Positions 17,269 through 22,735 of a DNA stretch of 39,619 bases are shown here, piece by piece; the stretch's first letter is position 1; each line of letters opens with the position of its first letter. Source of the DNA: a virus; IMG/VR virus record IMGVR_UViG_3300034061_004170, positions 1-39,619 of that record; one strand, 5' to 3'. The notes below the pieces were generated by a model. That model ran no database searches and was not told the DNA's origin. It was given only the letters and a program-made list of their open reading frames with translations. The position numbers and the translations under genes were made by a program.

Positions 17269-17541
17269 TTAGTCTTTAGTCTTAGTTTTAGTTTTAGACT
17301 TTTTAGCATTTTGACTAGCAACGAAATCAATCAATATTTCGTACATGTGATCTAATTTTGATTCCATTTTTTCAGTACGATTTTCAACTCTCATAATACG
17401 ACCCTCAAGATTGTGTCCACCGTTGCCATCAGGTTTTAGTTCGGACAAATAATTTTTTACTAGAAATCGGATTCCGCCAGCAACTAATACAACAATTGAT
17501 AAAATAGTAAGTGTGAGCGCTGCCCAGTCTGCTGGAGTCAT
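17269..17541 (-). CDS. small single-span membrane protein, possible holin-like (90 aa)
   Basis: The start is taken as ATG 17541: TATAAT at 17551-17556 places transcription start about 3 bases before it, and an upstream TTG at 17550 would fall inside the promoter. Residues about 7-30 form one hydrophobic span (WAALTLTILSIVVLVAGGI). A charged helix (VENRTEKMESKLDHMYEILID) and a Lys/Thr tail follow. One N-terminal span plus a charged coiled tail is seen in phage holin-like and lysis-accessory proteins. It is distant from the lysozyme gene, so the lysis role is uncertain. Confidence 0.65.
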   Translation of the reverse strand: MTPADWAALTLTILSIVVLVAGGIRFLVKNYLSELKPDGNGGHNLEGRIMRVENRTEKMESKLDHMYEILIDFVASQNAKKSKTKTKTKD

Positions 17542-17573
17542 TGTAAACAAATTATATCACTATTTGAGATTAA

Positions 17574-17612
17574 ATTTCGGAGGGAATTAATAAAGCCGAA
17601 AATAGAGTATTG
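17574..17612. repeat. direct repeat, copy 1, upstream of the halogenase
   Basis: TTCGG (17576-17580) and CCGAA (17596-17600) form a short stem, followed by AATAGAGTATTGAA. The same arrangement (TTCGG, 17-base loop, AAGCCGAAAATAGA) recurs at 19241-19280 right after the halogenase stop. The two copies bracket the gene exactly. The end of this copy overlaps the putative -35. Confidence 0.7.
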
Positions 17613-17630
17613 AATTATTATGGAATATGA

Positions 17631-17636
17631 TATAAT
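17631..17636 (+). promoter_or_regulatory. -10 box of the halogenase gene
   Basis: TATAAT preceded by GA. A TTGAAT at 17610-17615 is only 15 bases upstream, so the -35 is weak. The leader is short and contains TTGGGGGT as the likely ribosome-binding site. Confidence 0.5.
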
Positions 17637-17660
17637 TGTTAAATAGTTGGGGGTATTTTT

Positions 17661-19238
17661 TTGACTAATTTAAAAAAAATTGTTATAGTTGGCGGTGGCT
17701 CTTCTGGATGGCTCTCTGCTGCTGCATTAATTAAATATTGTCCAGAATTTGAAATAACTTTATTAGAGTCTAACAATATACCAACAATTGGTGTTGGTGA
17801 AAGTACTACTGCTTATATGAAGCATTTTATCAATGGTCATTTAGGTATACCCGATAAAGACTTTATGCCTGGTGTAGATGCTATATATAAGATGTCTGTT
17901 AAGTTTACCGATTTTTATTATGAAGGAGATGAGGGATTTCACTACCCTTTTGAAAGTCCTGACCTAAGTAATCTTGATTTTGGGTTAGAGTCTTGGGATA
18001 TTGTAAAAGCGCATAATCCAGAAATTCTTAGACAAGATTTTACAAAATCTTTTTTTTCCACATATAACCTATTTGAAAACAATAAGATAGACGATAATAT
18101 AAATAGGCAATTTGGAAATTATAATATAGAAACTGACAGAGGCTATCACCTAGATGCAAATAAACTAGGCGTATGGCTAAAGGATAACTACTGTTTGCCA
18201 AGGGGAGTTAATCACATATATGCTAATGTAATTGATGTGATTTCAAATGATGATGGAGTTTCAGGACTTATATTATCAAATAATACAGTGTTAGAAGCAG
18301 ATTTTTTTATTGACTGCTCAGGATTTAAAAGTATCTTGTTGTCTAAAGTAATGAAATCAAAATTTATTGATCTTTCTCACGAACTTCCAAACAATAGGGC
18401 CTGGGCAACACCAATTCTATATAAAGAAAAAGAAAAAGAAATGATTCCTTATACAAACTGCACTGCTTTAAAAAATGGATGGGCCTGGTACACTCCTATT
18501 TGGTCTAGAATAGGAAATGGATATACTTATTGTGATAAGTTTATTTCACCCGAAAACGCATTGGTTGAATTTAAGGAATACTTACTTTCTGGAAAAACTC
18601 CATTAAGCCTAAGTAAAGAAGAGGTAGACTCTCTTCCATTTTTTGAAATTAAAATGAATGCTGGGTATTATGAAGAAAATATGATAAAAAATGTTGCTGC
18701 GATAGGTCTTTCTGGAGGATTTTTAGAACCACTAGAAGGAACTGGTTTATATTTTATTACAGACGCACTACTGGCTTTACTTAAAGTTTTAAAGAGAAAT
18801 AATCAATTTTCTAGAGATGCGTTTAACAAGTATATGAGAAACCTATATGGTAGTTGGGCTGCTTCGCTTTCTATATTTTATGCACAAACAAACAGAGACG
18901 ATAGTCCTTATTGGAAAACAATAAAAAACAAAACATTTTTTCCCGAAAACAATAATATAACCTTTAATCAGTATATGGAAAAAACAATGTATGAATTTCA
19001 TTTAGATAGAAACCGATATAATCTTTGGACTGCAGTTACTCACGGCACAGATTTTTTTAATAAAGATTTAACAGTTATAGATAGGTGGCAAGTCTGGGAT
19101 TCGCATTTAAATTATAAAGCAATTTCAGAAAACTATAAACAAATATTTGATGAAAGAAAGAAGCGTTGGGAAGAAGCAGCAAAATCTTCTTTAAATAATT
19201 ATCAGTATTTAAAAAATAATCTTTACAAGAATTATTAA
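17661..19238 (+). CDS. flavin-dependent (tryptophan-halogenase family) halogenase (525 aa)
   Basis: The family uses reduced FAD, oxygen and halide to halogenate an electron-rich substrate. It has the N-terminal FAD-binding fold IVIVGGGSSGWLSA (G11-G16), the catalytic-lysine region AIYKMSVKF with Lys77 corresponding by eye to PrnA Lys79, DCSGFKS at 218, and GLSGGFLEPLEGTGL at 349-363. The family motif WxWxIP appears as WAWYTP (274-279), with Ile replaced by Thr, so substrate or activity may differ. Length is normal (about 510-540). The TTG start at 17661 is supported by GGGGGT 9 bases upstream and by the Rossmann strand beginning at residue 6. No flavin reductase gene is nearby. It is flanked by direct repeats. 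Confidence 0.9.
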   Translation: MTNLKKIVIVGGGSSGWLSAAALIKYCPEFEITLLESNNIPTIGVGESTTAYMKHFINGHLGIPDKDFMPGVDAIYKMSVKFTDFYYEGDEGFHYPFESPDLSNLDFGLESWDIVKAHNPEILRQDFTKSFFSTYNLFENNKIDDNINRQFGNYNIETDRGYHLDANKLGVWLKDNYCLPRGVNHIYANVIDVISNDDGVSGLILSNNTVLEADFFIDCSGFKSILLSKVMKSKFIDLSHELPNNRAWATPILYKEKEKEMIPYTNCTALKNGWAWYTPIWSRIGNGYTYCDKFISPENALVEFKEYLLSGKTPLSLSKEEVDSLPFFEIKMNAGYYEENMIKNVAAIGLSGGFLEPLEGTGLYFITDALLALLKVLKRNNQFSRDAFNKYMRNLYGSWAASLSIFYAQTNRDDSPYWKTIKNKTFFPENNNITFNQYMEKTMYEFHLDRNRYNLWTAVTHGTDFFNKDLTVIDRWQVWDSHLNYKAISENYKQIFDERKKRWEEAAKSSLNNYQYLKNNLYKNY

Positions 19239-19240
19239 TA

Positions 19241-19280
19241 AATTCGGCGGTAAATTAGATTAAGCCGAAAATAGAATATC
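19241..19280. repeat. direct repeat, copy 2, downstream of the halogenase
   Basis: TTCGG (19243-19247) pairs with CCGAA (19265-19269), followed by AATAGAATAT. It matches copy 1 at 17574-17612 in the stem and the AAGCCGAAAATAGA segment. It starts 3 bases after the stop codon and lacks a T-run. Confidence 0.7.
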
Positions 19281-19349
19281 AAACCATCATAAGACACAGT
19301 ATGCCTGCTACGCAGTCAAATAATGTCTAACTGGATGCAGTATCTATAC

Positions 19350-19378
19350 TTGCTTAATATCCCGATATGAGTTATAAT
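19350..19378 (+). promoter_or_regulatory. promoter giving a leaderless nuclease mRNA
   Basis: TTGCTT (19350-19355), 17-base spacer, TATAAT (19373-19378). Five bases later is the GTG start at 19384, so transcription should begin at or next to the start codon. An ATG at 19382 reads into a stop after one codon and cannot be the start. Confidence 0.7.
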
Positions 19379-19383
19379 GAGAT

Positions 19384-19980
19384 GTGCTAGATAACATTAA
19401 GCAAACCCTTATTGAAGGTTTGACAAGTAAATTAAAAATACATCATTCAGTCTACAGACTGCCTTGCACAAGTGAATTTCTAGAAGAACTTATTGCCAAC
19501 ACTTTCACAGAGGCAGGGTATATAAACGATTGGCAGCCTAATAGAAGCCATAGTATCAGCGTAGACATGTCTTTAGAGTCAGGCGAAAGTTTCTCTGTTA
19601 AATCAGGTGTATACGCAAATAACACACTAACTTTTTCTGGATCCAGGCTAGGCAAATATCAAACCTTAGATGCCATGATATCTAGCGTAGTGGATAATAG
19701 TGCTAAGTATTATGTGTGTCTTGCTAAGAGCGACCAGGATTGGTCTTCTGTCCCCGCCGAAAATGAGAAGAAGGTTTATTATTTATTTGTGTTTGATTCC
19801 CAAACCTTGATATATGATAGTGGGGTTTGGAACAAGGTTGAAACCAAGTCTGGAGGATATAACTACGTTATGGAGTCTATAGGTATGTCTGCTAGAATTA
19901 ATACCAGTATGTCGTCACAATTGTGGACCAGTGTTAATGAGAGTCTTATTGGTGCCCCGACAAAATTGGAAATATTGTAG
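19384..19980 (+). CDS. possible PD-(D/E)xK-type nuclease (198 aa, leaderless GTG start)
   Basis: The central block SHSISVDMSLESGESFSVKSG (55-75), with Asp61, Glu68 and Lys73, followed by LTFSGSRLGKYQTLDAM, resembles the core of restriction-endonuclease-like phage proteins. A Glu-containing helix (EFLEELIANTFTEAG, 31-45) precedes it, as is usual. The exact acidic residue before Lys73 is not canonical (S-V-K), so catalysis is uncertain. The C-terminal part is beta-rich (VYYLFVFDSQTLIYDSG). It stands alone after the repeat-bracketed halogenase. Alternative: an unrelated DNA-binding or defence-related protein. Confidence 0.5.
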   Translation: MLDNIKQTLIEGLTSKLKIHHSVYRLPCTSEFLEELIANTFTEAGYINDWQPNRSHSISVDMSLESGESFSVKSGVYANNTLTFSGSRLGKYQTLDAMISSVVDNSAKYYVCLAKSDQDWSSVPAENEKKVYYLFVFDSQTLIYDSGVWNKVETKSGGYNYVMESIGMSARINTSMSSQLWTSVNESLIGAPTKLEIL

Positions 19981-20112
19981 TTACTTTTTAAAGTACCAGA
20001 ATATAATTGTTACTCCCGCTAAAATTGCAAGAATTAACAAACCTCTATCCGAATGATCATATTTTCCGCTACAACCAACCCATTCTTGATTTACGTAGCA
20101 GTCTTTAAACAT
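19981..20112 (-). CDS. 43-aa membrane microprotein
   Basis: It begins MFKDCYVNQEWVGCSGKYD and then has one hydrophobic span (GLLILAILAGVTIIFWYF) ending FKK. Two cysteines lie on the N-terminal side. It converges with the nuclease gene, the stops being adjacent. The Shine-Dalgarno sequence is weak. The clean membrane topology and close packing with the next gene support it. Confidence 0.55.
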   Translation of the reverse strand: MFKDCYVNQEWVGCSGKYDHSDRGLLILAILAGVTIIFWYFKK

Positions 20113-20125
20113 ACCTGCATATTGA

Positions 20126-20293
20126 TTACTCTTCAAATGAGGTTTGTGTTTCCATTAGTTTATTAAACTTTTCTTCTTCAACCTGACCACACTCACAGGT
20201 ATCACAACATTTTGTTGATTTTGTTGTTTCACTTACAACGTTCATACCTTTAGGAGTATGTCTGCTCCATGATTCAGGATATTCAGATTCCAT
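20126..20293 (-). CDS. 55-aa cysteine-cluster microprotein
   Basis: The peptide contains KSTKCCDTCECGQVEEEKF, a CC-x2-C-x-C cluster that could bind a metal. The start at 20293 follows a strong GGAGG site lying inside the end of the upstream gene, and the two genes overlap by 11 bases. Function unknown. Confidence 0.6.
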   Translation of the reverse strand: MESEYPESWSRHTPKGMNVVSETTKSTKCCDTCECGQVEEEKFNKLMETQTSFEE

Positions 20294-20435
20294 GATCCTC
20301 CATGTATTTTAGTCGTTCCATAAGTTTGTGATGCTCTGGATCTTCAAGCATTTCTTTGATAGCGTCTGTAACTTTTTGACTTGGCATCCCGTCTTTATCT
20401 GCCATAGAGGATTCTAAGTTTTCTAGAAAAGCCAT
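20283..20435 (-). CDS. 50-aa acidic microprotein
   Basis: Helical sequence, MAFLENLESSMADKD, then VTDAIKEMLEDPEHHKLMERL. It overlaps the preceding membrane microprotein by 13 bases and the following gene by 11 bases, a chain typical of coupled phage genes. No clear Shine-Dalgarno sequence, so expression probably relies on coupling. Confidence 0.5.
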   Translation of the reverse strand: MAFLENLESSMADKDGMPSQKVTDAIKEMLEDPEHHKLMERLKYMEDHGI

Positions 20436-20488
20436 AGGAGTGCTGCCAAACCGATTATAACTATAGAGATCAGGATCTGTTGTTTCAT
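20423..20488 (-). CDS. 21-aa single-span membrane peptide (leaderless)
   Basis: After MKQQ the peptide is almost wholly hydrophobic (ILISIVIIGLAALLWLF). TATAAT at 20495-20500 is followed by exactly six bases before the ATG, the leaderless geometry seen elsewhere in the window. It could be a tiny holin- or toxin-like peptide, but no evidence beyond hydrophobicity exists. Confidence 0.4.
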   Translation of the reverse strand: MKQQILISIVIIGLAALLWLF

Positions 20489-20494
20489 AAAGTT

Positions 20495-20500
20495 ATTATA
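20495..20500 (-). promoter_or_regulatory. -10 box of the 20.0-20.5 kb microprotein operon
   Basis: TATAAT on the minus strand, six bases before the ATG at 20488. No clear -35. It would drive the genes at 20488-19981. Confidence 0.5.
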
Positions 20501-20503
20501 CTA

Positions 20504-20707
20504 CTAAATGGTCCACCAGAGGTTGGTGTTATAGAAGAAGCCCACCTTTTCCCTGTATTCAGAATAGCCTTTGTTTATGTTGTCCCAATTAGGGTCATTA
20601 GTTTTCAAACCACAATACCCACATAGTCCAGGACCTGTGTACTTATAGACGTGTTGGCACATATATTTATTATACCCCATCCCCTGAAAATCTGAAAAAT
20701 TTTTCAT
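20504..20707 (-). CDS. 67-aa putative zinc-binding protein
   Basis: The segment YMCQHVYKYTGPGLCGYCGL has C-x-H and C-x2-C pairs that could hold one zinc ion, followed by an aromatic C-terminus (GFFYNTNLWWTI). The start is ATG 20707; no Shine-Dalgarno sequence or leaderless -10 is obvious, so the start is uncertain. It lies after the terminator at 20765-20810 and must have its own promoter in the AT-rich stretch 20711-20765, or arise by readthrough. Confidence 0.5.
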   Translation of the reverse strand: MKNFSDFQGMGYNKYMCQHVYKYTGPGLCGYCGLKTNDPNWDNINKGYSEYREKVGFFYNTNLWWTI

Positions 20708-20764
20708 TTTACAAAAATCTGAATATTTTTCTTAGATGTATGATATGTGATTTTAAAAATAAAA

Positions 20765-20810
20765 AATAAAAAAAATAGTGAGCACACTACTCTAACTCTG
20801 TGTAGTGCGC
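20765..20810 (-). terminator. intrinsic terminator of the 20.8-21.4 kb microprotein operon
   Basis: On the minus strand GCGCACTAC (20810-20802) pairs with GTAGTGTGC (20790-20782), 9 bp with one G-U, then TCACTATTTTTTTTA. The stop codon of the last gene lies within the stem. Confidence 0.8.
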
Positions 20811-20888
20811 CCTGTCATAGTCTGCAAGTGTCCCACCATTTTCTAGGTGGGTCTTGCGTCTTAGTTGTTCAGCAGAATACTCAGCCAC
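20787..20888 (-). CDS. 33-aa microprotein (operon gene 5)
   Basis: The GTG start directly follows the preceding stop (TAAGTG). The peptide is hydrophilic (AEYSAEQLRRKTHLENGG, then TLADYDRAHYTELE). It is the last gene before the terminator. Unknown function. Confidence 0.5.
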   Translation of the reverse strand: MAEYSAEQLRRKTHLENGGTLADYDRAHYTELE

Positions 20889-21026
20889 TTATCTATCTTT
20901 TCTAATTAGTTTAACTGAATAGATAAATGCAATAGTGCCAACCAATAGCCATGTAGGTATATTGATCTGCAAGCCTATGCTGTCAGCATATAGACCAAAT
21001 GAGTTTAGATCTAGGTATAGTTCCAC
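20889..21026 (-). CDS. 45-aa membrane microprotein (operon gene 4)
   Basis: The GTG start overlaps the previous stop as TAGTG. One hydrophobic span (IPTWLLVGTIAFIYSV) is followed by a positive tail KLIRKDR, which suggests an N-out, C-in orientation. Function unknown. Confidence 0.55.
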   Translation of the reverse strand: MELYLDLNSFGLYADSIGLQINIPTWLLVGTIAFIYSVKLIRKDR

Positions 21027-21184
21027 TATGCCACCTGCTCTATCTTGTGCACCAAGTATTCAAATTTTAATGGTGGATTTACTGAATTGAATTCGTCAAT
21101 AGTCTTGACGATATCTTTAATGCTATTAGCGGTTAGCGTACCCTTTTGCAGGCTACCTTGCCAAATTGAATAAGTGATTTTCAT
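21026..21184 (-). CDS. 52-aa microprotein (operon gene 3)
   Basis: It begins MKITYSIWQGSLQKGTLTAN and continues as a short alpha/beta protein (IKDIVKTIDEFNSV). The ATG overlaps the upstream stop as TAATG. No cysteine or membrane span. Confidence 0.6.
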   Translation of the reverse strand: MKITYSIWQGSLQKGTLTANSIKDIVKTIDEFNSVNPPLKFEYLVHKIEQVA

Positions 21185-21294
21185 TAGTTGCTACCACCAA
21201 ACACTGCACCAGCGATAGCAATTAGAGTTATCGTAGCAAGCACGATAGGCAAAACAATATGAGGGTAATCCTCTACCCAATCAAAAAATAGCAT
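21184..21294 (-). CDS. 36-aa membrane microprotein (operon gene 2)
   Basis: One long hydrophobic span (HIVLPIVLATITLIAIAGAV) follows an acidic N-terminus (FFDWVEDYP). The Shine-Dalgarno sequence GAGGAG lies in the end of gene 1. A holin-like or membrane-regulatory role is possible, unproven. Confidence 0.6.
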   Translation of the reverse strand: MLFFDWVEDYPHIVLPIVLATITLIAIAGAVFGGSN

Positions 21295-21295
21295 C

Positions 21296-21448
21296 TTAGT
21301 TATTCTCCTCTACATTGTATTGAGCAGATAGATAAGCGTTAGCCTGACTTAGTGCATCAAGCAAAGACTTATCCTCTCTATCGTAGCGAGCCTGTTGGGC
21401 TGCTCTGATATCTGCAATAAGGTTATTGTTAGGGTTATTCTTTATCAT
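21296..21448 (-). CDS. 50-aa hydrophilic microprotein (operon gene 1)
   Basis: The start at 21448 follows AAAGGAT. The peptide is a charged helix (LIADIRAAQQARYDREDKSL, then LDALSQANAYLSAQY). It is the first gene downstream of the minus-strand TGTCAG promoter at 21486-21507, so it belongs to the same regulatory class as the plus-strand early genes. Confidence 0.6.
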   Translation of the reverse strand: MIKNNPNNNLIADIRAAQQARYDREDKSLLDALSQANAYLSAQYNVEENN

Positions 21449-21485
21449 TTAGTTATCCTTTCAAGATACTTTCTTTATACCTGCA

Positions 21486-21507
21486 ATTCTAGCAGGGGGG
21501 TCTGACA
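21486..21507 (-). promoter_or_regulatory. TGTCAG-type (RecA-NDp/PafBC-like) promoter, minus strand
   Basis: On the minus strand TGTCAG, 6 bases, CTG, 1 base, TAGAAT. The distance from TGTCAG to the -10 is 16 bases, the same as in four plus-strand promoters here. It drives the five-gene microprotein operon to the terminator at 20765. Confidence 0.7.
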
Positions 21508-21550
21508 ATTTAGGGGCTTTCCCTAGCGTGTCGTGATGTGATCTACACCA

Positions 21551-21613
21551 CTTGTGGAGGTCTTATTCGCTAGGCTCATCCTCTTGTAGAGGCTTACTTG
21601 CTAGGCTCATACC
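21551..21613. repeat. two tandem ~31-bp repeats
   Basis: The units at 21551-21582 and 21583-21613 share CTTGT-GAGG, TTA and GCTAGGCTCAT. On the minus strand each forms a small hairpin (for example CCTCT-ACA-AGAGG) and could encode only a 15-aa peptide. They lie in the gene-free 21449-21992 interval, beside DnaA boxes, so iteron-like use is possible. Confidence 0.6.
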
Positions 21614-21638
21614 TAATTCTTTATTTATTTATAGGAGT

Positions 21639-21667
21639 ATCCTATCAGATATAATCCTAAAAGTCAA
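21639..21667 (-). promoter_or_regulatory. candidate minus-strand promoter in the origin-like region
   Basis: TTGACT (21667-21662), 17-base spacer, TAGGAT (21644-21639), with TGA before the -10. Transcription would run leftward through the tandem repeats, where no convincing gene is seen; it may produce a non-coding transcript or priming RNA. Confidence 0.45.
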
Positions 21668-21764
21668 ATCTAAACACGGCGTGTCGCATGTGAGTTATAC
21701 CACAAGACAAATGGTGCAAATCGGACATTGTCTCGGGCAACGACACTCCCGACCTCGTTGTTAA

Positions 21765-21868
21765 GTATCCACAGGGGTTATCCACAGACACGCCCATACT
21801 GGCGGGTATACCAATAAGTATCCACATGACGCAGATCACACTACCATTTTACGCTCAAGTTATCCACA
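21765..21868 (+). other. DnaA-box cluster, candidate replication origin
   Basis: Four boxes in the same orientation: GTATCCACA at 21765 and 21818 (one mismatch) and TTATCCACA at 21778 and 21860 (perfect match to the classic consensus). Short hairpins (CAACGA/TCGTTG at 21739-21761, CGCC/GGCG at 21791-21804), tandem repeats and outward promoters accompany them. No replication initiator gene is adjacent, so host DnaA use is inferred. Replication start is not shown directly. Confidence 0.55.
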
Positions 21869-21882
21869 TGACATAGATCACA
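21825..21882 (+). promoter_or_regulatory. two CRP/GlxR-like half-matched sites fused to DnaA boxes
   Basis: CATGA-N6-TCACA occurs at 21825-21840 and 21867-21882. Each begins in the last bases of a DnaA box, giving a repeated composite TATCCACATGAC-x2-AGATCACA. The second site is centred about 76 bases upstream of the predicted start from the promoter at 21939. Confidence 0.5.
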
Positions 21883-21922
21883 AGACACAATGTCCGTTTT
21901 GTCCTACTTACTGGTCAGTAAA

Positions 21923-21944
21923 TGTCAGTGGTCGCTGTTATACT
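21923..21944 (+). promoter_or_regulatory. TGTCAG-type (RecA-NDp/PafBC-like) promoter of the first early operon
   Basis: TGTCAGTG, 8 bases, TATACT: an exact match to the consensus tTGTCRgtg-N8-TAnnnT as I remember it for mycobacterial RecA-independent DNA-damage promoters. CTG one base before the -10 adds an extended -10. A TGTCC box lies at 21891. Confidence 0.7.
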
Positions 21945-21959
21945 TCTAGTATAAAGAAA

Positions 21960-21980
21960 GTTAAATAAAGGTTATTTAAC
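21960..21980 (+). promoter_or_regulatory. 5'-UTR hairpin before the first early gene
   Basis: GTTAAATAA-AGG-TTATTTAAC, a perfect 9-bp stem with a 3-base loop, directly before the AGAAAGGA ribosome-binding site. It probably stabilises the leader or adjusts translation. Confidence 0.6.
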
Positions 21981-21992
21981 AGAAAGGACAAA

Positions 21993-22100
21993 ATGAAAGA
22001 TTTTGTTAAAAAGTTAGAATTAGAAAACTATCTTGATGAAAGTCAAGATGAGTTAAGTCTAAGACTAGATGAGTTAATTGCTCTTGGTTCATATAACTAA
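21993..22100 (+). CDS. 35-aa early microprotein
   Basis: An acidic helical peptide (MKDFVKKLELENYLDESQDE, then LSLRLDELIALGSYN). The Shine-Dalgarno sequence AGAAAGGA is well placed. First gene of the rightward early operon. Unknown function. Confidence 0.65.
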   Translation: MKDFVKKLELENYLDESQDELSLRLDELIALGSYN

Positions 22101-22113
22101 ATATAGAAAAAAT

Positions 22114-22182
22114 CCTAGTGAGCCTTACTAAAAAGTAAGCAAATAATCTAGGTCAAGGAAAAAGATAAACACAAGGTTTATC
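22114..22182 (+). promoter_or_regulatory. two intercistronic stem-loops
   Basis: The first has an outer stem CCTAG (22114-22118)/CTAGG (22148-22152) enclosing CTTACT (22124-22129)/AGTAAG (22134-22139). The second is GATAAAC-ACAAG-GTTTATC (22164-22182), perfect 7 bp. Both lie between the 35-aa and 57-aa genes, before the next AGAAAGGA site. They may be processing or translational control structures. Confidence 0.55.
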
Positions 22183-22203
22183 GCTTAAAGAAAGGAATTC
22201 AAA

Positions 22204-22377
22204 ATGAATTCACTAAAAAATAAAGTGTGTAAGCATACACCTAATAAAAATGCTATCTCTATCGTCAACGACGAAAGATTTACCTTCTGCGAGAATTGTG
22301 AGCAGAATATAACTTCTCACTATCGTGAGGATAATGACTTCATGTCTTATTGGACTTCTTGGAAGGTAGGTAAGTAA
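22204..22377 (+). CDS. 57-aa zinc-ribbon-like protein
   Basis: It has C9-x-H11 and C29-x2-C32 (FCENCEQ), a treble-clef-like layout, followed by an aromatic tail (FMSYWTSWKVGK). Shine-Dalgarno AGAAAGGA. It is followed without a gap by two further Cys-pair proteins, a microprotein family that may bind nucleic acid or host partners. Confidence 0.65.
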   Translation: MNSLKNKVCKHTPNKNAISIVNDERFTFCENCEQNITSHYREDNDFMSYWTSWKVGK

Positions 22378-22485
22378 ATGATAACTAAAAAATGTATATC
22401 ATGTAATGATACCGCTATGGTATCTAAAGTTTCTATCCCTGCTATTTGCGATAATTGTATCGCTAAGAATTGGAAGGTGTCCTAA
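22378..22485 (+). CDS. 35-aa zinc-ribbon microprotein
   Basis: Two C-x2-C knuckles (KKCISCND and AICDNCIAKNW) about 15 residues apart fit a minimal zinc ribbon. The ATG abuts the upstream stop, and its own stop overlaps the next ATG (TAATG). Confidence 0.65.
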   Translation: MITKKCISCNDTAMVSKVSIPAICDNCIAKNWKVS

Positions 22486-22586
22486 TGAATACCATAACAC
22501 TAAATTGTCGTTTATGCGATAATAAAGTTTCTAGTAATTTATTTGATGAGCAAGATATAATTACTTGCTCTAATTGTTGGGAGTAA
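22485..22586 (+). CDS. 33-aa zinc-ribbon microprotein
   Basis: Two C-x2-C pairs (LNCRLCDN and ITCSNCWE), as in its 35-aa neighbour, suggest duplication. It is translationally coupled through TAATG. Confidence 0.6.
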   Translation: MNTITLNCRLCDNKVSSNLFDEQDIITCSNCWE

Positions 22587-22587
22587 A

Positions 22588-22722
22588 ATGTTTAACAAAA
22601 TAAAAAATAAAGTAATTAGAATTCAAGAGTTGCGCCGTAGTAATGCGGCAACTCCAATTCCAAATAAAAAAAAATATTCTAGAAAAATAAAACATAAAAA
22701 TAAATTAGAACAAACGTTCTAA
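22588..22722 (+). CDS. 44-aa basic protein
   Basis: About one third Lys/Arg (MFNKIKNKVIRIQELRR, then KKKYSRKIKHKNK), so probably nucleic-acid binding. The last codons overlap the GAAC-N4-GTTC palindrome at 22708. Unknown family. Confidence 0.6.
   Translation: MFNKIKNKVIRIQELRRSNAATPIPNKKKYSRKIKHKNKLEQTF
22708..22719. promoter_or_regulatory. LexA-like palindrome, copy 1
   Basis: GAACAAACGTTC matches the Gram-positive LexA core GAAC-N4-GTTC. Extended, TTAGAAC/GTTCTAA is a perfect 7-bp inverted repeat, so it could instead be an RNA hairpin at the end of the operon. A second copy lies at 24072. Confidence 0.45.
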
Positions 22723-22735
22723 AAAACCCGAGGCG

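Noticed and set aside
21552-21764. 70-aa plus-strand frame in the origin-like region
   Set aside because: Crosses tandem repeats and palindromes, no ribosome-binding site, no recognised protein pattern.
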